Shown in pieces: positions 1 through 6,576 of a stretch of 12,659 nucleotides of DNA; position 1 is the first letter of the stretch; each line of letters begins with the position of its first letter. Location of the stretch: assembly GCA_964617665.1 (NCBI GenBank), contig CAZUAH010000407.1, forward strand, positions 1 to 12,659, written 5' to 3'. Origin of the DNA: JADHUC01 sp964617665. GTDB taxonomy: Bacteria > Planctomycetota > Planctomycetia > Pirellulales > Pirellulaceae. A program made the translations under genes and the position numbers. Below the pieces are notes generated by a model. It was not told the origin of the DNA. It made no database searches and saw only the letters and a program-made list of their open reading frames with translations.

Positions 1-2
1 CT

Positions 3-395
3 TGCTCCACCTCGCTACCAGCTCATCCCGCCGGACTGGCCAACGACGGATATGCGAACGACACGGACAGATACTGGGCCACGGATGTGCAAAGGCAGGC
101 CGACCCAGAGCCTTGGTGGCAGGTGGACCTCGAAGAGCAGACGACCGTAGGTCGCGTGGTCGTGGTTGGTTACTACGGGGACGAGAGGCATTATGGATTC
201 ACGGTCGAGACGTCGCTCGACGGGAAGCAATGGGAGACGGTCGCCGACCAACGCGACAACAAGAAACCTGCCACGCAAGCCGGCTACACGTGCCGCTTCA
301 CGCCTCGGTCGGTACGCTATATCCGAGTGACCCAGACGCACAACTCGGCCAACACCGGCCGACATCTCGTGGAAGTGATGGCTTACGAGCAATAG
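3..395 (+). CDS. C-terminal end of an F5/8 type C (discoidin) domain protein, 5' cut by window
   Basis: The frame is open from the left window edge to a TAG at 393-395, so this is the last 130 codons of a longer gene. The visible part is most of one F5/8 type C (discoidin-like) domain: a DTDRYW stretch (residues 21-25 region), PWWQVDLEE (37-45, the typical W-x-V-D-L strand), RVVVVG (51-56), SLDGKQWETV (71-80), VRYIRVT (104-110) and the closing HLVEVMAYE (121-129). Such domains form a jelly-roll that binds glycans or surfaces, and in planctomycetes they are common at the C-termini of secreted enzymes and lectin-like proteins. The catalytic or N-terminal part lies outside the window, so the function of the whole protein is unknown. 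An internal ATG at 87 would cut into the domain and is not a likely start. The next gene fragment begins about 50 bases later. Confidence 0.75.
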   Translation, partial: CSTSLPAHPAGLANDGYANDTDRYWATDVQRQADPEPWWQVDLEEQTTVGRVVVVGYYGDERHYGFTVETSLDGKQWETVADQRDNKKPATQAGYTCRFTPRSVRYIRVTQTHNSANTGRHLVEVMAYEQ

Positions 396-409
396 GTGAC
401 CGGTTCCGA

Positions 410-428
410 TCTCCTGCGCGAAAGGAGG
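410..428 (+). promoter_or_regulatory. Shine-Dalgarno in a small hairpin ahead of the XylR fragment
   Basis: A strong AAAGGAGG sits at 421-428. CTCCT at 411-415 can pair with AGGAG at 423-427 around a 7-base loop, with a further U-G pair at 410/428, so the ribosome binding site could be masked. The nearest starts are an ATG at 441, whose frame stops at 470 after nine codons, and a TTG at 445 in the frame of the regulator fragment. The spacing to both is longer than usual. It may be the original ribosome binding site of the intact regulator, left behind after an internal deletion. The pairing is seen in the sequence; a regulatory role is not shown. Confidence 0.3.
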
Positions 429-444
429 AAGAAACTGGCTATGG

Positions 445-1167
445 TTGCGAAACCTATCGTATCCCCGTAGGAAGAAGGACAGCCATCGAAAACAAGAGCA
501 AGGCATTCTGGCCGAGTGGCTGCGAAAGCTCGCCAAGCCGGTGGGCGTGATGGCCTGCAATGACGACCGGGGCCGCAAAGTGCTCCAGGCGTGTGCCATA
601 GCCGGAGTGCAAGTGCCCGAGGAACTGGCCGTGGTCGGCGTGGACAACGATGAGCTGGTCTGCGAACTGTCCGATCCGCCGCTTTCCAGTGTGGCATTGG
701 ACCTGGAACGCACCGGCTATAGAGCGGCGGCGGTTTTGGACGGGCTGATGGCGGGGCGGTTCAAGCAATACTGTGAGCTGCCCGTCGAGCCGTTGTGGAT
801 CGTCGCTCGGCGTGCGACCGACGTAGTGGCCCAAGAGGATCGGCAGATTGCTGCTGCGTTGGCCTTCATACGCGACAATGCCCAGCAACCGATCAGCGTG
901 GCTGATGTAGTCCGGCAAACCGATCTCTCGCGGCGGACGCTGGAACGCCGATTCCTTGGAGCTGTTGGTCGGACGGTTCTGAGTGAAATCACGCGGTGTC
1001 GCCTCGAGCGGGCCAGACGATTTCTGTTGGAGACCGATCTGCGTGTCGATGGTGTAGCACGGGCATCAGGCTTTGGAAACCTCAAGCCGATGACCCGTGC
1101 TTTTCGCGACCAAGAAGGCTGTTCGCCAACGGAGTTTCGACGACGGCAGATCGGGGACGGTAGTTGA
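445..1167 (+). CDS. N-terminally truncated XylR-like AraC-family regulator (probable pseudogene)
   Basis: This reads as the C-terminal 240 residues of a XylR-type regulator, in which a periplasmic-binding-protein-like sugar sensor is joined to an AraC-type DNA-binding domain. The remnant of the sensor covers about residues 10-110: KPVGVMACNDDRGRKVL (31-47), VGVDNDE (64-70) and DPPLSSVALD (77-86) are hallmark stretches. The AraC domain follows at about 135-236, with a first helix-turn-helix near 151-171 (ISVADVV...LSRRTLERRF) and a second near 199-220. Full-length family members run to about 380-400 residues, so roughly 150-190 residues of sensor are missing. In this frame the reading opens only after a TGA at 397-399, leaving no room for them. 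The TTG start at 445 is the best available but may not be real. The fragment could still bind DNA if translated, but ligand sensing should be lost. The family call is firm; whether it is a dead gene is inference. Confidence 0.7.
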   Translation: MRNLSYPRRKKDSHRKQEQGILAEWLRKLAKPVGVMACNDDRGRKVLQACAIAGVQVPEELAVVGVDNDELVCELSDPPLSSVALDLERTGYRAAAVLDGLMAGRFKQYCELPVEPLWIVARRATDVVAQEDRQIAAALAFIRDNAQQPISVADVVRQTDLSRRTLERRFLGAVGRTVLSEITRCRLERARRFLLETDLRVDGVARASGFGNLKPMTRAFRDQEGCSPTEFRRRQIGDGS

Positions 1168-1211
1168 GGCGATCGATTGCCACAACTAGACGGACCGGAT
1201 TTCGTGGATTC

Positions 1212-1242
1212 TTGTCAGAATCTTGCGTGCAGATGGTATATA
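1212..1242 (+). promoter_or_regulatory. Possible promoter ahead of the sigma factor gene
   Basis: TTGTCA at 1212-1217 (five of six matches to the sigma-70 -35 box) is followed after 19 bases by TATATA at 1237-1242 in a locally AT-rich patch. The spacing is two bases longer than ideal and the -10 match is moderate. Transcription from here would start very close to the ATGs at 1248 and 1260, leaving little or no leader. This is a weak candidate, proposed only because the sigma/FecR pair needs a promoter after the regulator fragment ending at 1167. Confidence 0.2.
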
Positions 1243-1259
1243 GGCATATGGGGACGCAC

Positions 1260-1805
1260 ATGAGCGGTCATCAAGGTTCTGAAAACGATGGGTTTGTACG
1301 GGAGCTCACGGAATCGCAGACTGCGCTGCGTTCGTACATCTGGAAGTTGGCAGGCAGCTACCATGACACGGAAGACATTTTGCAGAAGACCAATATGGTC
1401 ATCTGGGACAAGCGGATGGAATGGGACCCGGCTACGGTGTTTTTGAAATGGGCCTATCGCATTGCGTATTTCCAGGCAAGGGCCTATTTGCGGGATCGCC
1501 GACGAGATGACAATCGCCTCGTTTTTGACCAGGACGTCCTGGAAGTATTGGCCAGCGATTCGCCGCATTTCCAGTCCATGGGAGATTTGCAGGAGGCCTT
1601 GGACGTCTGCCTGCGCAAGATGGACAAGAGAAGACGCGAATTGCTGCTGAAGCGTTATCAGGGGGATTACTCGGTGGAGGATTTGGCGGGGGAGCACAAC
1701 CGGACACCGAATTCTCTATCACAGCTGCTAAGGAGATTGCGAATCAAACTGGCGGATTGCATCCAAGAACAGCGCCGCGCCAATCTGACGCTAGTAGAGG
1801 GATAG
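1260..1805 (+). CDS. ECF-type RNA polymerase sigma factor (sigma-70 family, planctomycete/verrucomicrobial type)
   Basis: A 181-residue protein with the two-domain layout of extracytoplasmic-function sigma factors. Region 2 spans about residues 11-80, including HDTEDILQKTNMVIWDK (35-51), the helix that contacts core polymerase and the -10 element, and AYRIAYFQARAYLRD (65-79). Region 4 spans about 113-168, with the -35-recognition helix-turn-helix in YSVEDLAGEHNRTPNSLSQ (137-155). It should direct polymerase to a small regulon, probably under control of the membrane protein encoded 3 nt downstream. I chose the ATG at 1260 because GGGGA at 1250-1254 lies five bases upstream and the protein then begins just before region 2, as in relatives; ATGs at 1248 and 1233 are in frame and possible. 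It lacks the SnoaL-like or other C-terminal extensions of some ECF groups. The exact ECF group cannot be assigned by eye. Confidence 0.88.
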   Translation: MSGHQGSENDGFVRELTESQTALRSYIWKLAGSYHDTEDILQKTNMVIWDKRMEWDPATVFLKWAYRIAYFQARAYLRDRRRDDNRLVFDQDVLEVLASDSPHFQSMGDLQEALDVCLRKMDKRRRELLLKRYQGDYSVEDLAGEHNRTPNSLSQLLRRLRIKLADCIQEQRRANLTLVEG

Positions 1806-1808
1806 GCC

Positions 1809-3134
1809 ATGAACAAACGAACGCACCATTTTGACGACTTGGTATGGAAATACCTTGATGAGTCGATCGGTGACGAAGAGTTTGCCGATCTGCAGCAGTT
1901 GTTGCGGGATCAGGAGCCATTGCGCAGGCGTTATCAGTTGTTGGTCGAAGTGCACCATGGATTACGCCTCGGCCCAGGGGACGCGGATGTCGTGCACTCG
2001 CCCGTTCAGCGTTCATCGTCGCGAGTTTTCAGGAAGTCTGCGCTGTTCTGGCTGGGTACGGCAGCGGCAGTCTTGGTTGCCGTCTTCTCGGCTTTGAGTC
2101 TTTCAGGCACCTCGTTGGATGTCACTTTGGTATCGCAACGCGGTGCAAGTTGGCGGGGAGTTCAGCCCCAGCCTGGAGAGAAACTGTCTACGCGCATGAT
2201 GCATCTGAATCGAGGAGCCATCGCCTTGCGATTTCCGGCAGGAACCTCGGCCATTATTGAAGGTCCCGCTTGGTTTCAACTATTGGATAATGAAACCATT
2301 GAGCTATCCATGGGCACCATGAGCGTACACCATCAGGGCGATCCCGGGCGTTTCAAGGTGCTCACGCCCGTAGGACAGTTCACCGACTTGGGAACCAAGT
2401 TTGGTGTTTGCGTCGGGGATGGCGCACTCGATTCGGTGGTTATGACCGAGGTGTATGAAGGGCAAGTGTGCTTTGAGGGCACCGGCACGAGCGAGTCTTC
2501 CCTTCACCTTGAACAAGGCGATGCTTACGCGATTGTGGGAGATCACGGAAGACAGGAGCTTTCCCGAGAGTTTCGAGGCATGGATGTCAAGGTGAGTGCT
2601 ACTTTCGACCTAACAGATGATGGTAGCAGCCTGCAGTCCGTACGGAATCTTGCCTTGGGCAAGCCTGTTTACAGTCCAGCCTATTACAACACGCCCAGAG
2701 ACGGCGATGTCTTCCCTCCCACCACGCTGACGGATGGCAGGCTGGCGGATACCGGGTCTCCGGGAGACTGGTCCTTTTGGCTGGCCCCTGACGGGGAAAA
2801 CGGTTCGTTTACGTTGGACTTGGAGGCCGCGCAAACCGTCTCCCGCATCGAATTGCAGAACACGAGAAATCGCCATTGGGATGACCGCGGTGTCGAGAAC
2901 TTCAGGATCGACGTCTCGGTTGACGGACAGAGCTTCACGCCGTTGTTGGAAGGGCGGCTGGAACGTGTCGCTTCGCGTCGTCGCCAAGCCTTTCGTTTTG
3001 AGGCGTTCGAATTTGCTCCGACATCGGCCCGCTTTATCCGTTTGACGGTGCTATCGCACTATCGAAACGATCATCGATCTTTTGGGAAGCAGCACCATAG
3101 CGGCGGGTTGAACGAGATCCGTGTATTTGAGTAG
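1809..3134 (+). CDS. FecR-like transmembrane anti-sigma/sensor with C-terminal F5/8 discoidin domain
   Basis: This 441-residue protein starts 3 nt after the sigma factor stop, with GAGGG just upstream of the ATG, so the two are almost certainly co-transcribed. Residues 1-75 form an acidic, helical cytoplasmic segment (LVWKYLDESIGDEEFADLQQ), the usual sigma-binding part. A single membrane helix follows at about 77-98. The FecR-like beta-rich domain is at about 105-245 (RGAIALRFPAGTSAIIEGP, FKVLTPVGQFTDLGTKFGV, EGQVCFEG). The last domain, about 279-441, is an F5/8 type C-like fold: NLALGKPVYSP, TTLTDG (305-310), GSFTLDLEAAQTVSRIELQN, DVSVDGQSFTPL, SARFIRLTV and the closing LNEIRVFE. The order implies that the discoidin domain lies outside the cytoplasmic membrane and senses a glycan or surface, passing a signal to the sigma factor. 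FecR-family regulators can inhibit or activate their sigma partner; which applies here cannot be told. Confidence 0.85.
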   Translation: MNKRTHHFDDLVWKYLDESIGDEEFADLQQLLRDQEPLRRRYQLLVEVHHGLRLGPGDADVVHSPVQRSSSRVFRKSALFWLGTAAAVLVAVFSALSLSGTSLDVTLVSQRGASWRGVQPQPGEKLSTRMMHLNRGAIALRFPAGTSAIIEGPAWFQLLDNETIELSMGTMSVHHQGDPGRFKVLTPVGQFTDLGTKFGVCVGDGALDSVVMTEVYEGQVCFEGTGTSESSLHLEQGDAYAIVGDHGRQELSREFRGMDVKVSATFDLTDDGSSLQSVRNLALGKPVYSPAYYNTPRDGDVFPPTTLTDGRLADTGSPGDWSFWLAPDGENGSFTLDLEAAQTVSRIELQNTRNRHWDDRGVENFRIDVSVDGQSFTPLLEGRLERVASRRRQAFRFEAFEFAPTSARFIRLTVLSHYRNDHRSFGKQHHSGGLNEIRVFE

Positions 3135-3145
3135 ACGCGCGGCAA

Positions 3146-3174
3146 TTGGGCTCGAGATCATCTAGCAGGCCCAA
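3146..3174 (+). terminator. Weak inverted repeat after the FecR gene
   Basis: TTGGGC at 3146-3151 and GCCCAA at 3169-3174 form a perfect 6-bp stem with a 17-base loop, starting 12 bases past the FecR stop codon. There is no T-run after it, so it is not a convincing intrinsic terminator. It may protect a 3' end or be chance. Confidence 0.2.
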
Positions 3175-3281
3175 CAACGCTGCCAAACCCCGTTTCGTTG
3201 TGCCGAGTTTCCAGTGTGTGCCTGGGACCTGAACGGCTGTGTCAACAATCCGTAAATACTCCAAAGAAGAAGCAATCCAAC

Positions 3282-4871
3282 ATGTGTAACCGTCATTCTC
3301 ATCGTTCGTGCCATGGTTGTCATCATGCAGTTGATCGCCGGGGTTTTCTCAGGGGTTTCGGCGCGGCTGCAGTCGCGACTGTAGGAGGTCTCTCGTCGCT
3401 TTCGGTGGCTGGGGCCGGCGATCAGCCCGGTCCGTCACGTGGCGGCAAGCCGAAGGTGCGATTGGTCTTCTGCGAGACGACCAACGACAGGCCGATCTGG
3501 CCGAACATCGGGTACGACTTTGATGCCCGCCGCCGGCAAGTGATCGACGTGCTGACTAAGGGCTGTCCGGACGTGCAGTTCTTGCCGACCAAGGTCATGG
3601 ACAAACCCGCGGACGCCGCCGACGTCATTCGCGGCGACGGCGAGGTGGACGGCTATATCCTTTGCGTGCAGGGCTTGGGCTGGCGGAACGACATTGTCAA
3701 GATGTCGGCAACAGGAAAGCCCACGCTGATCGTGGACAACTTGTTCGGCGGATCGGGCCTGTTCCTCGCTCGTCTGCAACAAATCATGGCATCCGGCAAG
3801 CCCGTCGATTGGGTCAGTTCGTCGGACGACCAGGATATCGTTGCCTCGGCGAGCCACTTCACGTTGCTGAAGCAAGGCAAGACACCTGCCGATGTCGCGG
3901 CCGCATTCCGCACCACGCGACGAAAGAACACGCCGAACACCCACGACTGGACCTGCGAAGACGACCCAATTCCCGAACCGGATTTTGGCGAGGCGCTCAA
4001 ACGGTTGAGCGAAACAAAGATTCTAGTCGCCGGAAGAGCGGTGCAGAGGGCGTTCCAAGATGCCGCGAAAGATGTGCTGGGCGTGACATTTACCCAGATT
4101 GGGTTTCCGGAAATCGCCGACGCCTATAACAAAGCCGACCGCGAAGCGGCCAAGGCCACGGCTCAACAGTGGATAGGCAATTCCGAGGAGGCGGGCGACG
4201 CGGCTCAAAAAGACATCGAGAACTCGGCGGCCATGTACGCTGCCATGAAACGGTTGCTGGCCAAACACGGCGCCGCCGGCATCAGCATGAACTGCCTCGG
4301 CGGGTTCTACGGGGGACACCTCAAAGCCTACCCGTGCATCGGCTTCAGCCAACTGAACAACGGCGGACTGGTCGGAGGGTGCGAGGGCGACCAATTGTCC
4401 GCTTTGACGATGGCCACTATGAGTGCACTGGTGGGGCGTCCCGGCTACATTTCCGACCCAGTGATCGATACGTCCAAGAACCAGATCATCTACGCCCACT
4501 GCACCGCGACAACCAAGCCGTTCGGCCCGGAGGGGGCGTCGAATCCCTACCGCATCAAGACGCATTCCGAAGACCGCAACGGTGCGGCCCTGCAGTCGCT
4601 GCTGCCCGCAGGCTACATGACCACGACTCTGAGGATCAACCCCGTCGCTCGCCAGGTTCTCATGCACCAGGCCAAATCCGTCGGCAATAACCCCAGTGAC
4701 ATGGCCTGCCGGACCAAGCTGGAGGCAGTGGTCAGGGGCGACATCGAGAAGCTGACCGAGAACTGGGGCGCCAGCCGGAGCTGGCACCGCGTAACGTTCT
4801 ACGGCGATCTGGAGCCGCAGGTCGTGGAGTTGTGCGACCGGCTGAAGCTGGAGTTGACTCGGGAAGCCTAA
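3282..4871 (+). CDS. Tat-exported sugar-isomerase-like protein, paralog 1
   Basis: A 529-residue protein. The N-terminus is rich in Cys and His (C2, H5, H7, C10, H11, C13, H14, H15) and runs directly into a twin-arginine signal, DRRGFLRG (18-25), with a hydrophobic stretch at about 26-46. The mature part resembles the L-fucose/L-arabinose isomerase superfamily (COG2407-like). NCLGG (337-341) and YPCIGFSQLNNGGLVGGCEGD (350-370) match the conserved substrate/metal region; RPGYISDPVID (386-396), the AHC motif (405-407), H428 and a C-terminal WHRVTFYGD (501-509) follow. E368, D370, H406 and H502 are candidate metal ligands. Known members are cytoplasmic Mn-dependent sugar isomerases, so export is unusual; a non-enzymatic sugar-binding role is possible. 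It is the most divergent of the three paralogs here, with a different middle (about 175-300). The ATG at 3282 was chosen because it gives a complete Tat signal; its ribosome binding site is weak (AAGAAG near 3264). Substrate unknown. Confidence 0.72.
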   Translation: MCNRHSHRSCHGCHHAVDRRGFLRGFGAAAVATVGGLSSLSVAGAGDQPGPSRGGKPKVRLVFCETTNDRPIWPNIGYDFDARRRQVIDVLTKGCPDVQFLPTKVMDKPADAADVIRGDGEVDGYILCVQGLGWRNDIVKMSATGKPTLIVDNLFGGSGLFLARLQQIMASGKPVDWVSSSDDQDIVASASHFTLLKQGKTPADVAAAFRTTRRKNTPNTHDWTCEDDPIPEPDFGEALKRLSETKILVAGRAVQRAFQDAAKDVLGVTFTQIGFPEIADAYNKADREAAKATAQQWIGNSEEAGDAAQKDIENSAAMYAAMKRLLAKHGAAGISMNCLGGFYGGHLKAYPCIGFSQLNNGGLVGGCEGDQLSALTMATMSALVGRPGYISDPVIDTSKNQIIYAHCTATTKPFGPEGASNPYRIKTHSEDRNGAALQSLLPAGYMTTTLRINPVARQVLMHQAKSVGNNPSDMACRTKLEAVVRGDIEKLTENWGASRSWHRVTFYGDLEPQVVELCDRLKLELTREA

Positions 4872-4891
4872 CAATGCCTCGGGCGCAGTAG

Positions 4892-4904
4892 GTTCATAGT
4901 GAAC
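4892..4904. repeat. Short perfect inverted repeat between paralogs 1 and 2
   Basis: GTTCA (4892-4896), a 3-base spacer and TGAAC (4900-4904) form a perfect short palindrome 21 bases after the stop of the first paralog. Size and symmetry fit an operator half-site pair or a small hairpin. No second copy is evident in the window, so a role is speculative. Confidence 0.2.
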
Positions 4905-5021
4905 TCCTCGAACCCGATCACCGCGTTAAGGAACCTAAACACATCGATCCCGGACGGGAGCCCCGACGTCACGCGGCCCCGTCAACTCTTACCGAAGTAA
5001 CCTGAACATAGGAGAGAGATT

Positions 5022-6479
5022 ATGAGAGATCACAAACACCATTCTTGCTGTGGCTGCTGTTCCCCGAAGCTGAGTCGCCGTTCCTTCGTCGCTGCTGCGG
5101 GAGCTTCGGCGTTTGCGGTTCAGATGGGTGCGTTGGAGATGGCTGCCGCCGCTTTCGGCGCTCCGCCCAAACCGGCAGGAAAAGCAGTAGTCCGCGTTGT
5201 TTTCGTTCGGCCAAAAGACCAAGCCAAGTACTGGATGAGTTGGCCGGGCAACGACTACAACGCGGATGAAAAGCAGGCCGAGTTCACTCAGCAACTGACC
5301 AAGATTGCCGAGGATCTGGGTGTGCAGTTGGATGTAGACCCCGCGCCGTTGGAAGACGCTGCCAGTGTGGATGCGGCTCTGGAGCGGCTGAAGAAATCGC
5401 CGCCCGACGGCATTATGGTCATCCAGATGCACCTTTCCTATTGGCGACCGGCCACGAATCCGTTTCTCGAAAAGCGGGGCGATATCCCGGCGATCGTTTT
5501 CAGCCGGATGGGGACCTCGTTTACCGGGCACCCTCAGCCTGCACGTAAGATGCCGAAGACGTTTGTCGCTTCCACGACCGGGCTCGATTGGCTGGGAACC
5601 GGCGTGCGAATGCTCAAGACGATTCACGACATGAGGCAATCGCGGCTGTGCATCCTCAGGAATGACAAAGCTTTCGATCAGAAGCTGGAACCGATCGGAA
5701 CCACGCTTCATTACATCCCCCTGACACGATGGCCTGAAGAGTTGAAGAAGGTCGAAGAAAGCGACGAGGTTCGCGCCATTGCCGACTACTACGCAAAGGC
5801 CGCGAAGAAGATCGTCGAGCCGAAGCCGGGCGATTTGATCAACGCCGCGAAGAACTATATCGTCGCCCGTCGGATCATGGAGGCGGAAAAGTGCGACGGC
5901 ATCTCGCTGAACTGTCTCGGGCTGGTTCGGACTCGTGATATCCCCTGCGCGCCGTGCCTGGCCTGGACAAAACTTAACGACGAGGGCAGCGTCGGTGCCT
6001 GCGAAACCGATACCAACGCAGCCGTTGGGTTGAGACTGTGCAGCTACCTGTTCGGGCGCCCCGGCTTTATTCAAGATCCGGTGGTGAACACGATCGACAA
6101 TACGCTGATCGGCGCCCACTGTTCCTGCCCCTTGAAGCTTGACGGATTCGACAAGGAACCCGCGCCCTTCATTCTCCGCAATCACCACGAATCGGAGACG
6201 GGCGTTTCGCCCCAGGTGCTCTGGCGGATCGGGCAGGATGTTACCGTGATCGACTTCAACGGGCCCGGAAAGATCATCTGCGGCACCGGACGCGTCGTTC
6301 GCAACATCGACACGCCGACCGAAGGCGGCTGCCGCACGTCGGTCGAGTTGAAGATGGACAATGTGCCCGACTGCCTCGACACAAAGGGGTTCCATCAACT
6401 GTTCCTCTACGGCAAACTCGACCGCCAACTGAAAGCCTTCGGCAAACTGGCCGGAATCGAGGTGGAACCGATTGTCTGA
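5022..6479 (+). CDS. Tat-exported sugar-isomerase-like protein, paralog 2
   Basis: A 485-residue protein starting at an ATG with AGGAGAG seven bases upstream. The N-terminus is a compact Cys/His cluster (H4, H6, H7, C9, C10, C12, C13), followed by the twin-arginine motif SRRSFV (18-23) and an Ala-rich hydrophobic segment (about 24-46). The mature domain resembles COG2407-type sugar isomerases: VRVVFVRPKD (57-66), PPDGIMVIQMHL (127-138), LNCLGL (296-301), PCAPCLAWTKLNDEGSVGAC (308-327) with E328 and D330, RPGFIQDPVVNT (346-357), GAHCSC (364-369, H366), NHHESETG (387-394) and GFHQLFLYG (456-464, H458). E328, D330, H366, H389 and H458 align with the same positions in the other two paralogs, so a metal site is plausible. 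It is clearly closer to the third paralog (8265-9788) than to the first. The gene lies between paralog 1 and the sulfatase, all in the same direction. Reaction and substrate are unknown. Confidence 0.75.
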   Translation: MRDHKHHSCCGCCSPKLSRRSFVAAAGASAFAVQMGALEMAAAAFGAPPKPAGKAVVRVVFVRPKDQAKYWMSWPGNDYNADEKQAEFTQQLTKIAEDLGVQLDVDPAPLEDAASVDAALERLKKSPPDGIMVIQMHLSYWRPATNPFLEKRGDIPAIVFSRMGTSFTGHPQPARKMPKTFVASTTGLDWLGTGVRMLKTIHDMRQSRLCILRNDKAFDQKLEPIGTTLHYIPLTRWPEELKKVEESDEVRAIADYYAKAAKKIVEPKPGDLINAAKNYIVARRIMEAEKCDGISLNCLGLVRTRDIPCAPCLAWTKLNDEGSVGACETDTNAAVGLRLCSYLFGRPGFIQDPVVNTIDNTLIGAHCSCPLKLDGFDKEPAPFILRNHHESETGVSPQVLWRIGQDVTVIDFNGPGKIICGTGRVVRNIDTPTEGGCRTSVELKMDNVPDCLDTKGFHQLFLYGKLDRQLKAFGKLAGIEVEPIV

Positions 6480-6508
6480 GGCAATAACCACCCACACGAT
6501 TCCAAGGC

Positions 6509-6550
6509 CTGTTCCACGAACTTGCTCTACAAACAAGTGTGACGGAACGG
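6509..6550 (+). promoter_or_regulatory. Two-part stem-loop in the leader of the sulfatase gene
   Basis: CTGTTCC (6509-6515) can pair with GGAACGG (6544-6550), one pair being T-G. Inside it, ACTTG (6520-6524) pairs perfectly with CAAGT (6534-6538) around a 9-base loop; the two stems are separated by a 4x5 internal loop. The element fills the gap between paralog 2 and the sulfatase and ends 26 bases before the sulfatase ATG, leaving its ribosome binding site (GGAAAGG, 6563-6569) free. No T-run follows, so it is not a standard terminator. It could be a processing or stability element. The pairing is seen; the function is not known. Confidence 0.35.
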
Positions 6551-6576
6551 TTAAAGGCAACAGGAAAGGTTGTATT

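Noticed and set aside
3198..3281. In-frame upstream extension of paralog 1
   Set aside because: It would place about 28 unrelated residues before the Cys/His cluster and Tat signal, unlike paralog 2, which starts directly at the cluster.
4023..4874. Antisense open frame (283 codons) on the - strand opposite paralog 1
   Set aside because: Shadow of a GC-rich coding region; the product has no recognisable motif.
4930..4958. GGAACC motif resembling the -35 element of many ECF promoters
   Set aside because: No plausible -10 element at 15-17 bases and no matching copy at the same position ahead of the neighbouring genes.
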